A stretch of DNA of 49,841 nt from contig JAGAXM010000035.1 in NCBI GenBank assembly GCA_017940895.1, forward strand, positions 1-49,841. Direction: 5' to 3'. Source of the DNA: Clostridiales bacterium. GTDB taxonomy: Bacteria > Bacillota > Clostridia > Saccharofermentanales > Saccharofermentanaceae. Positions 1 through 8,931 of this stretch are shown piece by piece. The notes under the pieces are model-generated. The model was not told where the DNA came from. It did no database searches and saw only the letters and a program-made list of their open reading frames with translations. Position 1 is the first letter of the stretch; the number at the start of each line of letters is the position of its first letter. A program made the position numbers and the translations under genes.

Positions 1-112
1 CGCTCTTAAGGATATCGAGAAGAAGGCTGCTAAGCTCGGCGGTGACGTTTATGTAGTAGCTGCTGAGAAGAAGATCTTCGACAAGGACGGCAAGGCTGTA
101 GATCTTTTCTAA
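1..112 (+). CDS. C-terminal 36 residues of an unidentified protein (partial)
   Basis: An open frame runs in from the left edge and ends at TAA 110-112. The visible tail is 36 residues, rich in Lys, Ala and Asp, and ends in VDLF. I do not recognise the family from this fragment. It is taken as a real gene end because the codon use resembles the neighbouring genes and because a clean intrinsic terminator follows 25 bases downstream. The start and function lie outside the window. Confidence 0.6.
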   Translation, partial: ALKDIEKKAAKLGGDVYVVAAEKKIFDKDGKAVDLF

Positions 113-137
113 TTAACAGTAAAGATTAACTTTCAAG

Positions 138-172
138 ACAGATCGCTTCATTCGAAGCGGTCTGTTTTTTTA
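138..172 (+). terminator. Intrinsic terminator after the partial first gene
   Basis: A 12-bp stem (138-149 with 154-165, one G-T wobble) closes an ATTC tetraloop and runs straight into a run of seven T at 165-171. This is a classical rho-independent terminator on the + strand. Confidence 0.9.
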
Positions 173-181
173 TCCAATGTA

Positions 182-190
182 TGTGATAAT
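182..190 (+). promoter_or_regulatory. Extended -10 promoter of the GT8 gene
   Basis: TGTGATAAT is an extended -10 element (TG, one base, GATAAT). The ATG at 197 begins only 6 bases after it, where transcription should start. There is no purine-rich ribosome binding site, so the mRNA may be leaderless. No good -35 box is visible. Confidence 0.5.
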
Positions 191-196
191 AAGTAC

Positions 197-1213
197 ATGA
201 CTGATCACATTCTTTATGCCACAGACAAGAACTACTGCGAGCTTTGCGCGGTAAGCTTATATTCTCTTCTCTCCCGTCTTAACGGAGAGGTCGTTATTCA
301 CATCATCGAATCATCTTTGGAAGAACGTAAAGATGATCTTCAGCGCATCGCAGATGAGTTCAACTGCAAGATAGATTTTATTCCGATCGAAGATATATCA
401 AGACGGTTAGTCGAGGCTGATATACCTCCTTACCGCGGCGGATATTCACCGTATGCGAGATTCTTTATCTCCGATTATGTTGATGAAGGCCGCGTGCTTT
501 ATCTTGACTGCGATACGATCATCCGCGGTGACGTCTCATCATTACTTCATTATGATCTTAAGGGTAATCCGTTAGGCGCAGTTGTGGATCAGTCGACGTC
601 TTTGGTTAATGTACTGATCGGGCACACTAAGGAAGACAAGTATTTTAATTCGGGAATACTGCTTTTCGATGCGGGCAAGTGCCGTGAGAGCAACGCTCCG
701 GAGAAGTTCCTTAATGCAGTGAAAACGATCGATCTGTCGAACACATTCCTCGGCGCCGATCAGGAGATAATGAACGTCGCTTACTATAACGAGATCACTC
801 CTCTTCCCGTGTCCGCGAACATGATGTTCACGTGCAGATTCTTTAAGCCCGCTCACATCTACAGTGTGTCATCGAAGAAGGCGTCTTCGTACTATACCTC
901 AGACGAATTTACCGCCGCGAATAACAATCCTCTGATCATCCACTTCGCGGGCGGTGCGCCCTACCAGCCGTGGCGCGAGGAAGGCGTCTACTATATGGAT
1001 GAGGACGCTGATGAGTGGTTCGCATTGTGCGAGAAGTTATATCCGGACGGCAAGTATGATCTGAACAAACTGCGCGCTATTCAGCGTGAAAGCTCCAAGC
1101 GCCGCCGCTTCTTCAATACGGCAGGCAAATTCCCCGGACTTTACTGCTTCCTTAAGGGCCGCTACAGGAACCTCAAACTCCTCCCGAAGCGCCTGCGCGC
1201 CCGTAAGAACTGA
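197..1213 (+). CDS. Family 8 glycosyltransferase (GT8)
   Basis: This 338-residue protein is a retaining, metal-dependent sugar transferase of the GT8 (LPS glycosyltransferase/glycogenin-like) family, probably acting at the inner face of the membrane on a cell-surface glycan. It opens with the typical HILYATDKNY strand, has the DxD metal/nucleotide-sugar motif at residues 104-106 (LYLDCDT), the YFNSGILLFD segment near 150, and the late HFAGGAPYQPW motif that usually supplies another metal ligand. The C-terminus is rich in Lys and Arg, as in membrane-associated members. The two upstream ATGs are closed at once by stop codons, so 197 is the only sensible start. It is monocistronic, preceded by a terminator, and meets a convergent gene with no gap. 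Donor and acceptor sugars cannot be told. Confidence 0.9.
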   Translation: MTDHILYATDKNYCELCAVSLYSLLSRLNGEVVIHIIESSLEERKDDLQRIADEFNCKIDFIPIEDISRRLVEADIPPYRGGYSPYARFFISDYVDEGRVLYLDCDTIIRGDVSSLLHYDLKGNPLGAVVDQSTSLVNVLIGHTKEDKYFNSGILLFDAGKCRESNAPEKFLNAVKTIDLSNTFLGADQEIMNVAYYNEITPLPVSANMMFTCRFFKPAHIYSVSSKKASSYYTSDEFTAANNNPLIIHFAGGAPYQPWREEGVYYMDEDADEWFALCEKLYPDGKYDLNKLRAIQRESSKRRRFFNTAGKFPGLYCFLKGRYRNLKLLPKRLRARKN

Positions 1214-2188
1214 TCACTCGAAGTATCCGAGATTAAGTGCGCCGGGCAATACTTCGAAGCGCACGCGGTGACCGAAGAAATCTTCGCCGTCGTAATTGCC
1301 GCATAACTGCAGCGACGGATCGTAACTTGTTATCACACCGCTGGTAGCTTTATAAGTGTGAATTCCGTTCTTGCCCTCGTGCTTGCCGTTCTTGTATTTA
1401 AGGATAAGCGATACTGCTTTTAATGTACTTACGTCATCGACTACACATACATTCGCGAGTCCGTCATCAACTGACGCATTCGGCGCGGGCGTGAAACCGT
1501 CGCCGTAGTACTTACCGTTGCAGATACTGATCAATGTATATTTATCCGTGTCTCCGGTAACCGTAGATCCGTCTTCAAGCTCGAGCTTATAAGTAAAGCG
1601 GTTGGAACGCGTGCCGAACAGATCCTTGGCAGCCGCACGGGCATATGCGGTATTACGTGTGAACTCTGTGTTATGTGCAGCGACCAAAGCTTTGGCATCA
1701 GCCTGAACCTTGGTATCGAGACCTATCGATGCGACGTTGTTAAAGTAAGACGACCACCCGGGTATGAAGTTGCCCATCAGATCAAAGCTGTCGATCTTGA
1801 TAAGATCGATCGGGCGGTAAGTTACATTATCGAGGTTGGTAAGGTAATCGTATAAAGACCATTTCTTCCACGAAGGATGAACCGTCTTAACGAAGTCATT
1901 GCCGGTGCCGAACGGGATCGCGATAAGAGGAGTCTGCCTGAATGCAAGAGCATTCGCGACCTCATGTATCGTGCCGTCGCCTCCGACCGTTACTACCGCG
2001 ACCGAACCCTTGTACTTAGACGATGCTTCCATCGCGACATCATAAGCGTGCCCCGGGTATTCGGTGTACTTTAATTCCATGCGGCTGCGAAGTTCGGAGT
2101 TCTCCTGAAATATACGGAGAACCGCGTCTTCGAACTTCTTGTTATTCGTCTTATTATTCCTGCTGTTGATAACCAGGATGTACCGCAT
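1214..2188 (-). CDS. Diacylglycerol/lipid kinase family protein (DagK/YegS/BmrU type)
   Basis: A 324-residue protein of the diacylglycerol kinase catalytic-domain family, which phosphorylates diacylglycerol, undecaprenol-like or related lipids with ATP. The nucleotide-binding GGDGT motif is at residues 69-73 (VTVGGDGTIHEVANAL), followed by IPFGTGNDFVKT. The length fits the family (about 300). The gene follows the acyl carrier protein gene by 14 bases in the same direction, so it is probably the last gene of a lipid-related operon headed by a MarR regulator. No strong Shine-Dalgarno is seen, which suggests coupling to the upstream stop. The stop codon abuts that of the convergent GT8 gene. The lipid substrate cannot be assigned. 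Confidence 0.88.
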   Translation of the reverse strand: MRYILVINSRNNKTNNKKFEDAVLRIFQENSELRSRMELKYTEYPGHAYDVAMEASSKYKGSVAVVTVGGDGTIHEVANALAFRQTPLIAIPFGTGNDFVKTVHPSWKKWSLYDYLTNLDNVTYRPIDLIKIDSFDLMGNFIPGWSSYFNNVASIGLDTKVQADAKALVAAHNTEFTRNTAYARAAAKDLFGTRSNRFTYKLELEDGSTVTGDTDKYTLISICNGKYYGDGFTPAPNASVDDGLANVCVVDDVSTLKAVSLILKYKNGKHEGKNGIHTYKATSGVITSYDPSLQLCGNYDGEDFFGHRVRFEVLPGALNLGYFE

Positions 2189-2202
2189 TGTTAATTAAGA
2201 GA

Positions 2203-2484
2203 TTACTTATTGATTATGTCGTATACCATATCAACGAGATCGTTCATCGTATGAACCTGATCGATGAGCTCATCAGCGATCCTTATGTCATATGCTTCCT
2301 CTACGTTGATGATGAATGAGTAAAGCTGAAGTGAATCGAACTGTAAATCCTCTCTTATATCGAGTTCCGGATTTACATCCGTCGGTGATATTCCGAATTC
2401 TTCTGTGATCATATTGAGAAGGTCTTCATAAACCTGATCCTTCTTATCTTCCATACGTTCTCGGGGGGAATCGGCGTCAGTCAT
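2203..2484 (-). CDS. Acyl carrier protein
   Basis: A 93-residue acyl carrier protein. The phosphopantetheine attachment serine is Ser51 in the motif FDSLQ, inside the acidic four-helix PP-binding domain (about residues 15-93). It would carry acyl chains as 4'-phosphopantetheine thioesters in the cytosol. The ATG at 2484 is chosen because AAGGAG lies about 8 bases upstream. An internal Met11 lacks a good ribosome site, so the N-terminus is about 10 residues longer than in most ACPs. It overlaps the end of the MarR gene by 8 bases and precedes a lipid kinase. There is no fatty acid synthase cluster beside it, so this may be a secondary, specialised ACP. Confidence 0.88.
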   Translation of the reverse strand: MTDADSPRERMEDKKDQVYEDLLNMITEEFGISPTDVNPELDIREDLQFDSLQLYSFIINVEEAYDIRIADELIDQVHTMNDLVDMVYDIINK

Positions 2485-2998
2485 CGTTTTTTCTCCTTCT
2501 TACATCTTTAGCGACGTCTTTTGCAGTCTGCCTTATCTTGTCATTATTGTCATATCTTGCTACCTGGGTATTAAGATAATCGTCAACTTCCTTTACGAGT
2601 CCGAGCAAAAGCTCCTGCTCATCTTCCGTATACGGCTCGAGTATATGCTTCGCGAGCACCTTGTGGAACTTACCGTGCATTCTTGCTGCGAGCTTGCCGT
2701 CTCTTGTAAGCGAGATCCTTACCACACGGCGGTCTTTCTCATCGCGGCAGCGTGCGACATAACCCTTCTTAACGAGTCTGTCGACTGATACGGTCAGCGT
2801 ACCGACAGTGATTCCGAGGATCTGCGCCGTTTCCGTCATCGTCCTTGATTCATAAGGTCCGATCGCATCGAGCGTGTGCATCTCGGCAAGAGACAGATTC
2901 GAGAAATAGCCCTTCTGCAGGGACTTCTCCTCAGCGACAAGCACCTTCTCGAAGATGCCTACGAGTGTTTCTGCCATTTTCTGTTCGCGATCATTCAT
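2477..2998 (-). CDS. MarR-family transcriptional regulator, FabT-like context
   Basis: A winged helix-turn-helix protein of 173 residues from the ATG at 2998. The recognition helix and wing are clear (DRLVKKGYVARCRDEKDRRVVRISLT), with helical dimerisation segments on both sides. The frame could start 12 codons earlier at a TTG, but that codon is part of the -35 box of a well-formed promoter, so 2998 is preferred. Its 3' end overlaps the ACP gene, and a lipid kinase follows. By analogy with FabT, which sits in fatty acid clusters, it may sense acyl-ACP or lipid state and control this small operon. That role is inferred from context. The tail is strongly basic (KDVRRRKNDD). Confidence 0.87.
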   Translation of the reverse strand: MNDREQKMAETLVGIFEKVLVAEEKSLQKGYFSNLSLAEMHTLDAIGPYESRTMTETAQILGITVGTLTVSVDRLVKKGYVARCRDEKDRRVVRISLTRDGKLAARMHGKFHKVLAKHILEPYTEDEQELLLGLVKEVDDYLNTQVARYDNNDKIRQTAKDVAKDVRRRKNDD

Positions 2999-3005
2999 GC
3001 AAAGA

Positions 3006-3034
3006 ATAATACTATAATCAAAGCAATCCTTCAA
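3006..3034 (-). promoter_or_regulatory. Promoter of the marR-acp-dagK operon
   Basis: Read on the minus strand, TTGAAG (3034-3029), exactly 17 bases, then TATTAT (3011-3006). The ATG at 2998 follows the -10 box by 7 bases, so the predicted mRNA has almost no leader. The promoter sits over the 3' end of the upstream DUF2344 gene. Confidence 0.65.
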
Positions 3035-3740
3035 TCGAGGTCAGATCGGGGTATGTCCCGCCGTATAAAGCAAGTCTTGTAATGCGCGCATCAAGCGCAG
3101 CTTTCTCATCGTACCCCTGTGTCTCGCACAGTGCCTTAAGCAGTACATCGGGCCTTAAATTCTGCTGGGAACCCGCATAACACATATATTCCGCGGCATC
3201 CGGCGCCGACGACGTCAGCGGCTTGATCAATAAAGGACGTATGTCCACTTTAATCTCTCTGCCTTTGGACTTCTTCATGGTCTCCACGCTCTCCTGCCCG
3301 AAAACCTTCAGCACGGCATCCGTGATACCCGGCGCTTCTATGCGGTAGGAAGCACACGTTACTACGCTCATGAGGCTGTTCTTGGGTTCGTCTATCGAGA
3401 CCGCAGACAGGACACGGAGCCCGTCGGGGAGCTCTTCATTGATGCGTCTTATGTATTCTTCGGGCTCGACGGGCACTTCCATCGAGACATCAAAGTAATC
3501 GCCTTCGGTATCAAGACCGACACCGAGCGGCAGCGCGAATACGAGCATCGGTCTCGGGTTGAAGCCCTGAGTATACAGCAAAGGCAGCTCCGCCCTTCGA
3601 AGCGCTCGCTCGAATACGGCCTTGAGGTCCAAATGTCCTATGTAAGACAGCGCGCCTTTACGTTCGAAAACACCTCTGCACACATACTCGTGCTGGTGCT
3701 GCTGACGCGTCATCTGCTTTAATCTTTCTTCATTATTCAT
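3018..3740 (-). CDS. DUF2344 / TIGR03936 radical-SAM-associated protein
   Basis: A 240-residue protein of the DUF2344 family, which is almost always encoded next to, or fused with, a B12-binding radical SAM protein of the TIGR03960 type, as here. The family core is visible from VFERKGALSYIGHLDL through TQGFNPRPMLVFALPLGVGLDTEGDYFDV. The start at 3740 is preferred over one ten codons upstream because it overlaps the upstream stop by only 8 bases and has GGCGGG about 8 bases ahead. The function of the pair is unknown. Conservation suggests a joint enzymatic role, often proposed to involve RNA or protein modification, but nothing in this sequence decides it. Confidence 0.85.
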   Translation of the reverse strand: MNNEERLKQMTRQQHQHEYVCRGVFERKGALSYIGHLDLKAVFERALRRAELPLLYTQGFNPRPMLVFALPLGVGLDTEGDYFDVSMEVPVEPEEYIRRINEELPDGLRVLSAVSIDEPKNSLMSVVTCASYRIEAPGITDAVLKVFGQESVETMKKSKGREIKVDIRPLLIKPLTSSAPDAAEYMCYAGSQQNLRPDVLLKALCETQGYDEKAALDARITRLALYGGTYPDLTSIEGLL

Positions 3741-5592
3741 AACAGATACCCGCCTTATAACATGCCGCACCGCAGCCCGCGCACTTGGATCTGCAGTTCT
3801 CGGTGATGGTCTCGGCGTAAGCCTTCGCGCGCTCGCGCTTGAGGAACGCCTTGGTCACGCCGACATCGATAACGTCCCACGGGAGTGCGTCTTCCGTGCT
3901 CCACCCCTTGGTGAAGTCTTCCCACTTAAGGTCGTAACGGGCAAGGATCGCCTGCCAGTTCTCGTCCTTATAGAACTGGTCCCACGCCGCGAAGATGTTG
4001 CCTTCCTTATATCCGTCGAGGATGACCGGACACAGTCTGCGGTCGCCTCTTGCAAGTATTCCCTCGAAACACGAAGTCTCGACGTCGTGCCAGATATATC
4101 TGATATTGCGGTGCTTCTTAAGAAGAGCGCGAAGGTGCGACTGCTTCTCGAGGAACTCCTCCCTCGTGTTCTGCTCTTCCCACTGGAACGGCGTGAACGG
4201 CTTCGGGATAAACATCGACGTGGACACCGTGATCTCGGGCTTTCTGGACTTGCCTCCGAGCTCGCGCATCGTATCGAAATATAATTTCTCTATCTTAATT
4301 GCAAGGTCCGCGATACCCTCGACATCCTCCATCGTCTCCGTCGGAAGTCCGAGCATAAAGTACAGCTTTACCGTACTCCATCCGCCCGCGAACGCGAGCT
4401 TTAATGCAGACATAATGTCTTCTTCGTTGATTCCTTTATTGATTACGTCGCGAAGCCTCTGTGTGCCTGCCTCGGGCGCGAACGTCAGGCCGGATTTTCT
4501 GGTCTGCGACGCCTTCTCCATCAGCTCGAGCGCGAAGTTGTCGATACGAAGTGACGGCAGCGACAGGCTCTGGTGCTTCGGCTTAAAGTCTTCAAGAAGT
4601 CCGTCGGTCAGCTCGGGAAGTCCCGTATAATCGCTCGTTGACAGCGACAGCATACCGAGGTCGTCGTAGCCCGTGTTCTTCATTATCGCGATACCCTGCT
4701 CGCACAAAGTCTTCGCCGACTTCTCGCGGACAGGTCTGTACAGGAATCCCGCCTGGCAGAATCTGCATCCTCTGATGCATCCTCTGAACAGCTCGAGATA
4801 AGCTCTGTCGTGAATGACGTTGTTGTTCGGGACCACGGGTCTGGTCGGATAATCTACGCTGTCGAGATCCTTGATGATCCTCTTCTTTACAGAAGCAGGT
4901 GCGCCTTCTTCCATGTCAAATCCTGCGAATCTTCTGCCTTCAAACTTCGGCGTATATAACGACGGCACATAGACGCCCTCGATCTTCGCGAGCTCCTTAA
5001 GAAGAGCCTTACGGTCCTTCTTGCCCTCGTCCTTATACTTCTTTATGACTGCCGTGAACTCGAGGTCCACTTCCTCTCCCTCGCCGATAAATACCGCGTC
5101 GAAGAAATCCGCCATCGGCTCTATATTGCACGTGACAGGACCTCCCGCAACGACGATAGGATCTTCCTCCGATCTGTCTTTACTAAGAAGCGGGATGCCG
5201 CCCAAGTCCAGCATCTGCAGAACATTCGTAAAACACATCTCGTATCCCAGTGAGAAAGCCGCCACATCGAACTCGTTAAGAGGCGACTTGGTCTCAAGCG
5301 AATACAGCGGAATGTTGTTCTCGCGAAGCTTCGCATCCATGTCGGGCCACGGCGAGAACGCGCGCTCGCACGAACTCCACTCGGGTCCGTTAAGAACCTT
5401 ATAAAGGATCTGCAGCGCAAGATTACTCATGCCGATCTCATATATATCCGGGAAGCAGAAGACCGTTCTTACCATGCCTTCCGTTATGGGCTTTACGATC
5501 TGATTCTTCTCGCCGCCGACATAACGTCCGGGGCTTTCCACGGACATCAGTACGCTGTGCGGAACCTTAACTTCTGTGTGTTTCTTGCTCAC
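3733..5592 (-). CDS. TIGR03960-type B12-binding-domain radical SAM protein
   Basis: About 619 residues from the GTG at 5592. The N-terminal third carries a B12-binding-like fold (ICFPDIYEIGMSNLALQILY and VAGGPVTCNIEP regions). The radical SAM core follows, with the cluster motif CIRGCRFC near residues 272-279, then a TIM-barrel region (APEAGTQRLRDVINKG, YFMLGLPTET). The extreme C-terminus is Cys-rich (ENCRSKCAGCGAACYKAGICYE region) and may bind a second metal centre. The GTG is chosen because it overlaps the preceding TGA as GTGA and has GAGGGG about 7 bases upstream. A longer version starting at 5619 would read into the lipoprotein gene. It overlaps its DUF2344 partner by 8 bases, which supports joint action. 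Confidence 0.9.
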   Translation of the reverse strand: MSKKHTEVKVPHSVLMSVESPGRYVGGEKNQIVKPITEGMVRTVFCFPDIYEIGMSNLALQILYKVLNGPEWSSCERAFSPWPDMDAKLRENNIPLYSLETKSPLNEFDVAAFSLGYEMCFTNVLQMLDLGGIPLLSKDRSEEDPIVVAGGPVTCNIEPMADFFDAVFIGEGEEVDLEFTAVIKKYKDEGKKDRKALLKELAKIEGVYVPSLYTPKFEGRRFAGFDMEEGAPASVKKRIIKDLDSVDYPTRPVVPNNNVIHDRAYLELFRGCIRGCRFCQAGFLYRPVREKSAKTLCEQGIAIMKNTGYDDLGMLSLSTSDYTGLPELTDGLLEDFKPKHQSLSLPSLRIDNFALELMEKASQTRKSGLTFAPEAGTQRLRDVINKGINEEDIMSALKLAFAGGWSTVKLYFMLGLPTETMEDVEGIADLAIKIEKLYFDTMRELGGKSRKPEITVSTSMFIPKPFTPFQWEEQNTREEFLEKQSHLRALLKKHRNIRYIWHDVETSCFEGILARGDRRLCPVILDGYKEGNIFAAWDQFYKDENWQAILARYDLKWEDFTKGWSTEDALPWDVIDVGVTKAFLKRERAKAYAETITENCRSKCAGCGAACYKAGICYE

Positions 5593-6449
5593 CTTGTCCC
5601 CTCGAAAGTGTTGTACCATTCAGATTCATAGTAATCGTTAACATAGTAAAGGAAGTCGCACACATAAAACTGCTTGCCGTCACCCGTCTCGAAATAATAG
5701 AACGTCACGGGCGAATCATCTGAAGTCGGGTAAGCCTGATAAGTCGTTTGAGCGACACGTTCAATGTCCAACCCCGTATCGGCGAAAGTCTTAACTTCAA
5801 CCCCTACCAACTCGACATCATCGGTATCGGCTATCATGCGTGCTGTATCCAGGAAAGAATTAGCGGTCTCCTGCTCATGGCTGACCCACTCGATATCGGG
5901 CAATACGACAGAGCCGTATCTTTTATCGCCGTATTCGTTATATGCATGATACGCCTGAACGACGATCTCCCAGTCATCCATGCGGTTATCAAGGTTATAT
6001 TCCTGTAAGATCCCGGCGCACTCAAGTGCCGCGTCGATGCCCGCCTGTTCGTCATCACAGCGGATAAGCCACAGACAGAAACTGTCCTGCGAGCCTTCCA
6101 CGCCCGCGTCTTCGCATATGTCTTCAAGTTCATCCTGAACCTCACCGAAAACATATTCCTTAAGTGCCGAATTGAAGCTTGATCTTGTATCCTCGACACT
6201 TCCGAACGAAGACCCGTCGATACTAAGATCGTACATTCCGCTTACGACTTCATACTCGAAGCCCTGAAGATTATCGCGCACGACGATCCTTGTATAATCG
6301 TCCGACTCCTCTGTATCGATAAGTTCGCAGTCACCGTAAGTCCTTTGGGCATAACGAAAAAGTTTTCGGGGTGACTTAACGGAGCAGCCCGCCAAACTCA
6401 GGCAGACCGCACCTGTAAGCAATATACTTGTGATCTTACGCATCCTCAT
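5589..6449 (-). CDS. Predicted lipoprotein of unknown function
   Basis: A secreted lipoprotein of about 286 residues. The N-terminus MRMRKITSILLTGAVCLS is a lipoprotein signal peptide ending in lipobox LAGC. The mature part is strongly acidic, rich in Asp, Glu and Tyr, with one recognisable Cys pair, and matches no family I know. It has no membrane segment after the signal. The start is placed at 6449 because TATAAT lies 6 bases upstream. The second Met (6443) is an alternative. It ends in a 4-base GTGA overlap with the radical SAM gene, so the two are probably cotranscribed although their roles look unrelated. Confidence 0.8.
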   Translation of the reverse strand: MRMRKITSILLTGAVCLSLAGCSVKSPRKLFRYAQRTYGDCELIDTEESDDYTRIVVRDNLQGFEYEVVSGMYDLSIDGSSFGSVEDTRSSFNSALKEYVFGEVQDELEDICEDAGVEGSQDSFCLWLIRCDDEQAGIDAALECAGILQEYNLDNRMDDWEIVVQAYHAYNEYGDKRYGSVVLPDIEWVSHEQETANSFLDTARMIADTDDVELVGVEVKTFADTGLDIERVAQTTYQAYPTSDDSPVTFYYFETGDGKQFYVCDFLYYVNDYYESEWYNTFEGTR

Positions 6450-6455
6450 GTGAGG

Positions 6456-6461
6456 ATTATA
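6456..6461 (-). promoter_or_regulatory. -10 box of the lipoprotein/radical SAM operon
   Basis: A perfect TATAAT on the minus strand ends 6 bases before the ATG at 6449, directly after the pgi terminator. No clear -35 box is seen. The geometry predicts a leaderless mRNA. Confidence 0.55.
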
Positions 6462-6463
6462 AC

Positions 6464-6493
6464 AAAAACAGGACCGCGTTATCACGGTCCTGT
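6464..6493 (-). terminator. Intrinsic terminator of pgi
   Basis: A 9-bp perfect stem (6468-6476 with 6485-6493) and an 8-base loop are followed on the minus strand by TTTTTG. It lies 71 bases after the pgi stop and immediately before the next promoter. Confidence 0.85.
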
Positions 6494-6564
6494 GTTAATG
6501 CGAGTCAAGCTGTTATCGAAGCGACCTCTGCACAAGCGAAGCGCGGAAGCCTCGAGCGAGATAA

Positions 6565-7911
6565 TCAGCGCAGACGAGCTTCAAGAGCTGCCTTCTGATC
6601 CTCGTAGCCGGGCTTGCCGAGAAGAGCGAACATGTTCTTCTTGTAAGCCTCAACGCCGGGCTGGTTGAAAGGATTTACAGCGAGGAGATAACCCGAGATA
6701 CCGCAAGCCTTCTCGAAGAAGTAGATGAGGTTTCCGAGGTCATAAGCTGTAGCAGCAGGCATATGAACTGCCATGTTAGGAACGCCGCCGTCAACGTGAG
6801 CGAGGACTGTTCCCTGCATAGCCTTCTTGTTAACTTCGTTCATGTCCATGCCGGAGAGGAAGTTCAAGCCGTCGAGGTTCTGGGGATCGTTCGGGATCTC
6901 GAAAGATCTTCTAGCCTGATCGATGTTGACAACTGTCTCGAACATGATTCTTGCGCCGTCCTGGATGAACTGACCCATGGAGTGCAGATCTGTTGTGTTA
7001 TCAACACCTGCGGGGAAGATACCGCGGAGATCCTTACCCTCAGACTCACCGTAGAGCTGCTTCCACCACTCTGTCATGTAGTGGAAAGAAGGCTCATAGT
7101 TAACCATAACTTCTGTGGAGTAACCGGATCTGAGCAAGCAGTTTCTTACTGCAGCATACTGATAGCAAGGGTTCTCAGCAAGAGGCATCTTCTTGTATTC
7201 CTTGGATGCATCCTTAGCGCCCTTCATGAGCTCCTTGATGTCGATGCCTGCAACTGCGATAGGAAGAAGTCCTACAGCTGTGAGTACGGAGAATCTTCCG
7301 CCTACATCGTCAGGTACTACGAATGTCTCGTAACCTTCCTCATCAGCGAGGCCCTTCAGAGCTCCTCTTGCCTTATCTGTTGTAGCGTAGATACGGTTCT
7401 TAGCCTCTTCCTTACCGTACTTGTTCTCCATGTAAGCGCGCAGAATTCTGAATGCGATAGCAGGCTCAGTTGTTGTACCGGACTTGGAGATGATATTCAA
7501 AGAGATATTCTTGCCCTCGATGATGTCCATCATGTCTGCAAGATATGTAGCAGAGATGGAATTACCGCAGAACAGGATGATGGGGCTCTTTCTTACCTTC
7601 TTGGAAGCTGCGTTAGCAAAAGAGTGACCGAGCATCTCGATAACTGCACGTGCTCCGAGGTAGGAACCGCCGATACCGATTACGATGAGAACATCGGAAT
7701 CTCTTCTGATCTTTGCAGCAGCCTTCTTAATTCTGGAGAACTCTTCCTTGTCATAGTTTGTGGGAAGATCGAGCCAGCCGAGGAAGTCGTTTCCGGGACC
7801 GTTCTTCTTATGAAGCATGTCGTGAGCGACCTTGATCTGGGGCTCCATTCTGTCTACTGCTTCCTGACCGCCGATAAAAGGCAATACGTTGGAATAATCA
7901 AGAGTTACCAT
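6565..7911 (-). CDS. pgi: Glucose-6-phosphate isomerase
   Basis: A 448-residue cytosolic phosphoglucose isomerase interconverting glucose-6-phosphate and fructose-6-phosphate. The size and N-terminus ([13 protein letters not shown]) match the short Bacillus/Clostridium type (about 450), not the 550-residue enterobacterial type. The sugar-phosphate SIS region is clear ([28 protein letters not shown]), as are the [13 protein letters not shown] segment bearing the catalytic Glu and the C-terminal GVEAYKKNM with the conserved Lys. AAGGAG lies about 10 bases before the ATG. It is monocistronic, with its own extended -10 promoter and terminator. Confidence 0.97.
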   Translation of the reverse strand: MVTLDYSNVLPFIGGQEAVDRMEPQIKVAHDMLHKKNGPGNDFLGWLDLPTNYDKEEFSRIKKAAAKIRRDSDVLIVIGIGGSYLGARAVIEMLGHSFANAASKKVRKSPIILFCGNSISATYLADMMDIIEGKNISLNIISKSGTTTEPAIAFRILRAYMENKYGKEEAKNRIYATTDKARGALKGLADEEGYETFVVPDDVGGRFSVLTAVGLLPIAVAGIDIKELMKGAKDASKEYKKMPLAENPCYQYAAVRNCLLRSGYSTEVMVNYEPSFHYMTEWWKQLYGESEGKDLRGIFPAGVDNTTDLHSMGQFIQDGARIMFETVVNIDQARRSFEIPNDPQNLDGLNFLSGMDMNEVNKKAMQGTVLAHVDGGVPNMAVHMPAATAYDLGNLIYFFEKACGISGYLLAVNPFNQPGVEAYKKNMFALLGKPGYEDQKAALEARLR

Positions 7912-7948
7912 TCTATTTATCTCCTTCGAGCTTTTTTAAACGATATAG

Positions 7949-7957
7949 AGTATAACA
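7949..7957 (-). promoter_or_regulatory. Extended -10 promoter of pgi
   Basis: TGTTATACT on the minus strand (TG, one base, TATACT), 37 bases ahead of the pgi start. The -35 position reads TTTATT-like and is weak, as is common with extended -10 promoters. Confidence 0.5.
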
Positions 7958-8004
7958 CCCTAAAACTATCTAATAAAAGCACTTTTTATCGCATTTTTCC
8001 TTGA

Positions 8005-8931
8005 TTATTTGAGGAATCCGTTAATTATCTGCTCTTCGGCCTCTTCTGCCGTAAGACCTAAGGTCATGAGCTTATCAAGCTGCTCCCCCGCGATCTTGCC
8101 GATAGCCGCCTCGTGGAACAGCTCCGCATCGACGTTATTGGCCTCAAGAGCCGGCACTGCGAGCACCTTGCCGTTGCCCATGATGATCGCATCGCACTCG
8201 GTGTGTCCGTGGCACGCGTAATTACCGATAACGCATGCATCGAACTTCTGGTAGGAGTCATCCTTCGCGACCGCACGTGATACAACGTCCGCAGCCGCGC
8301 CGTCGCCGTTAAGCTCAGCGCTGTAGATGCTGTAAGCCTTCTGATCTCCGTGGGTCATGATCCTTTCCTGCACGAGAAGCTTCGCATTGGCCGCAAGCTT
8401 AGCCGTCGTCTTACGGATAGTGGAATCGACGCCCTTGATCTGGACCATCTCCATCTCCATGGCGGAACCCTCCTCCATATAGACTTCGGTCTGGGGATTA
8501 AGAAGGCGCTTGCCCGCTCCGGAACCGCTGCCGTAATGCTTTTCGACGTACTTTACGCGTGCGTTCTTGCCAACGAAAAAGCGGTGTATGCCGTCGTGCT
8601 GCGAGTCCTGCTTGCCGCAGTTGTCGATGCCGCAGCCCGCGACGATGACAACGTCGCTGTCCTCGCCGATATAGAAGTCGTTGTAGACCGTCTCCTTGAT
8701 GCCCGAAGCCGAGATGACGACGGGGATATGGACGCTCTCCTTCTTAGTGCCGGGCTTGATCCTGATGTCGATGCCCGAGCCGTCTTCCTTGGATGTGATG
8801 TCGATATTGGCGGTCGTGTTACGTCCCGCAAGCTTGCTGTTGGCGCGGAAATTGTAGGCTCCGACGGGAACCTCGTGCAGATCCGCGATCTCTTCTATAA
8901 GTCTTTTCTGGATAGGATCTAACTCAACCAT
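8005..8931 (-). CDS. SufB/SufD-family Fe-S scaffold (short SmsB-like form)
   Basis: A 308-residue member of the SufBD beta-helix family, the scaffold on which Fe-S clusters form with the ATPase SufC. It is shorter than usual SufB (about 470) or SufD (about 400). The family core is visible (RFFVGKNARVKYVEKHYGSG, VQIKGVDSTIRKTTAKL) with the conserved C-terminal HTECDAIIM and ELFHEAAIGKI segments that hold candidate Cys, Glu and His ligands. The ATG at 8931 is used because it overlaps the sufC stop by 8 bases; the frame opens 13 codons earlier inside sufC. No SufS, SufU, SufD or SufE gene is adjacent, which matches the reduced SmsCB arrangement described for archaea and strict anaerobes. Confidence 0.87.
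   Translation of the reverse strand: MVELDPIQKRLIEEIADLHEVPVGAYNFRANSKLAGRNTTANIDITSKEDGSGIDIRIKPGTKKESVHIPVVISASGIKETVYNDFYIGEDSDVVIVAGCGIDNCGKQDSQHDGIHRFFVGKNARVKYVEKHYGSGSGAGKRLLNPQTEVYMEEGSAMEMEMVQIKGVDSTIRKTTAKLAANAKLLVQERIMTHGDQKAYSIYSAELNGDGAAADVVSRAVAKDDSYQKFDACVIGNYACHGHTECDAIIMGNGKVLAVPALEANNVDAELFHEAAIGKIAGEQLDKLMTLGLTAEEAEEQIINGFLK

Noticed and set aside
6763..8004. 413-codon open frame antisense to pgi
   Set aside because: It lies opposite a clear pgi gene, has odd Cys/Leu/Val-rich composition, and its length follows from the codon bias of the real gene.
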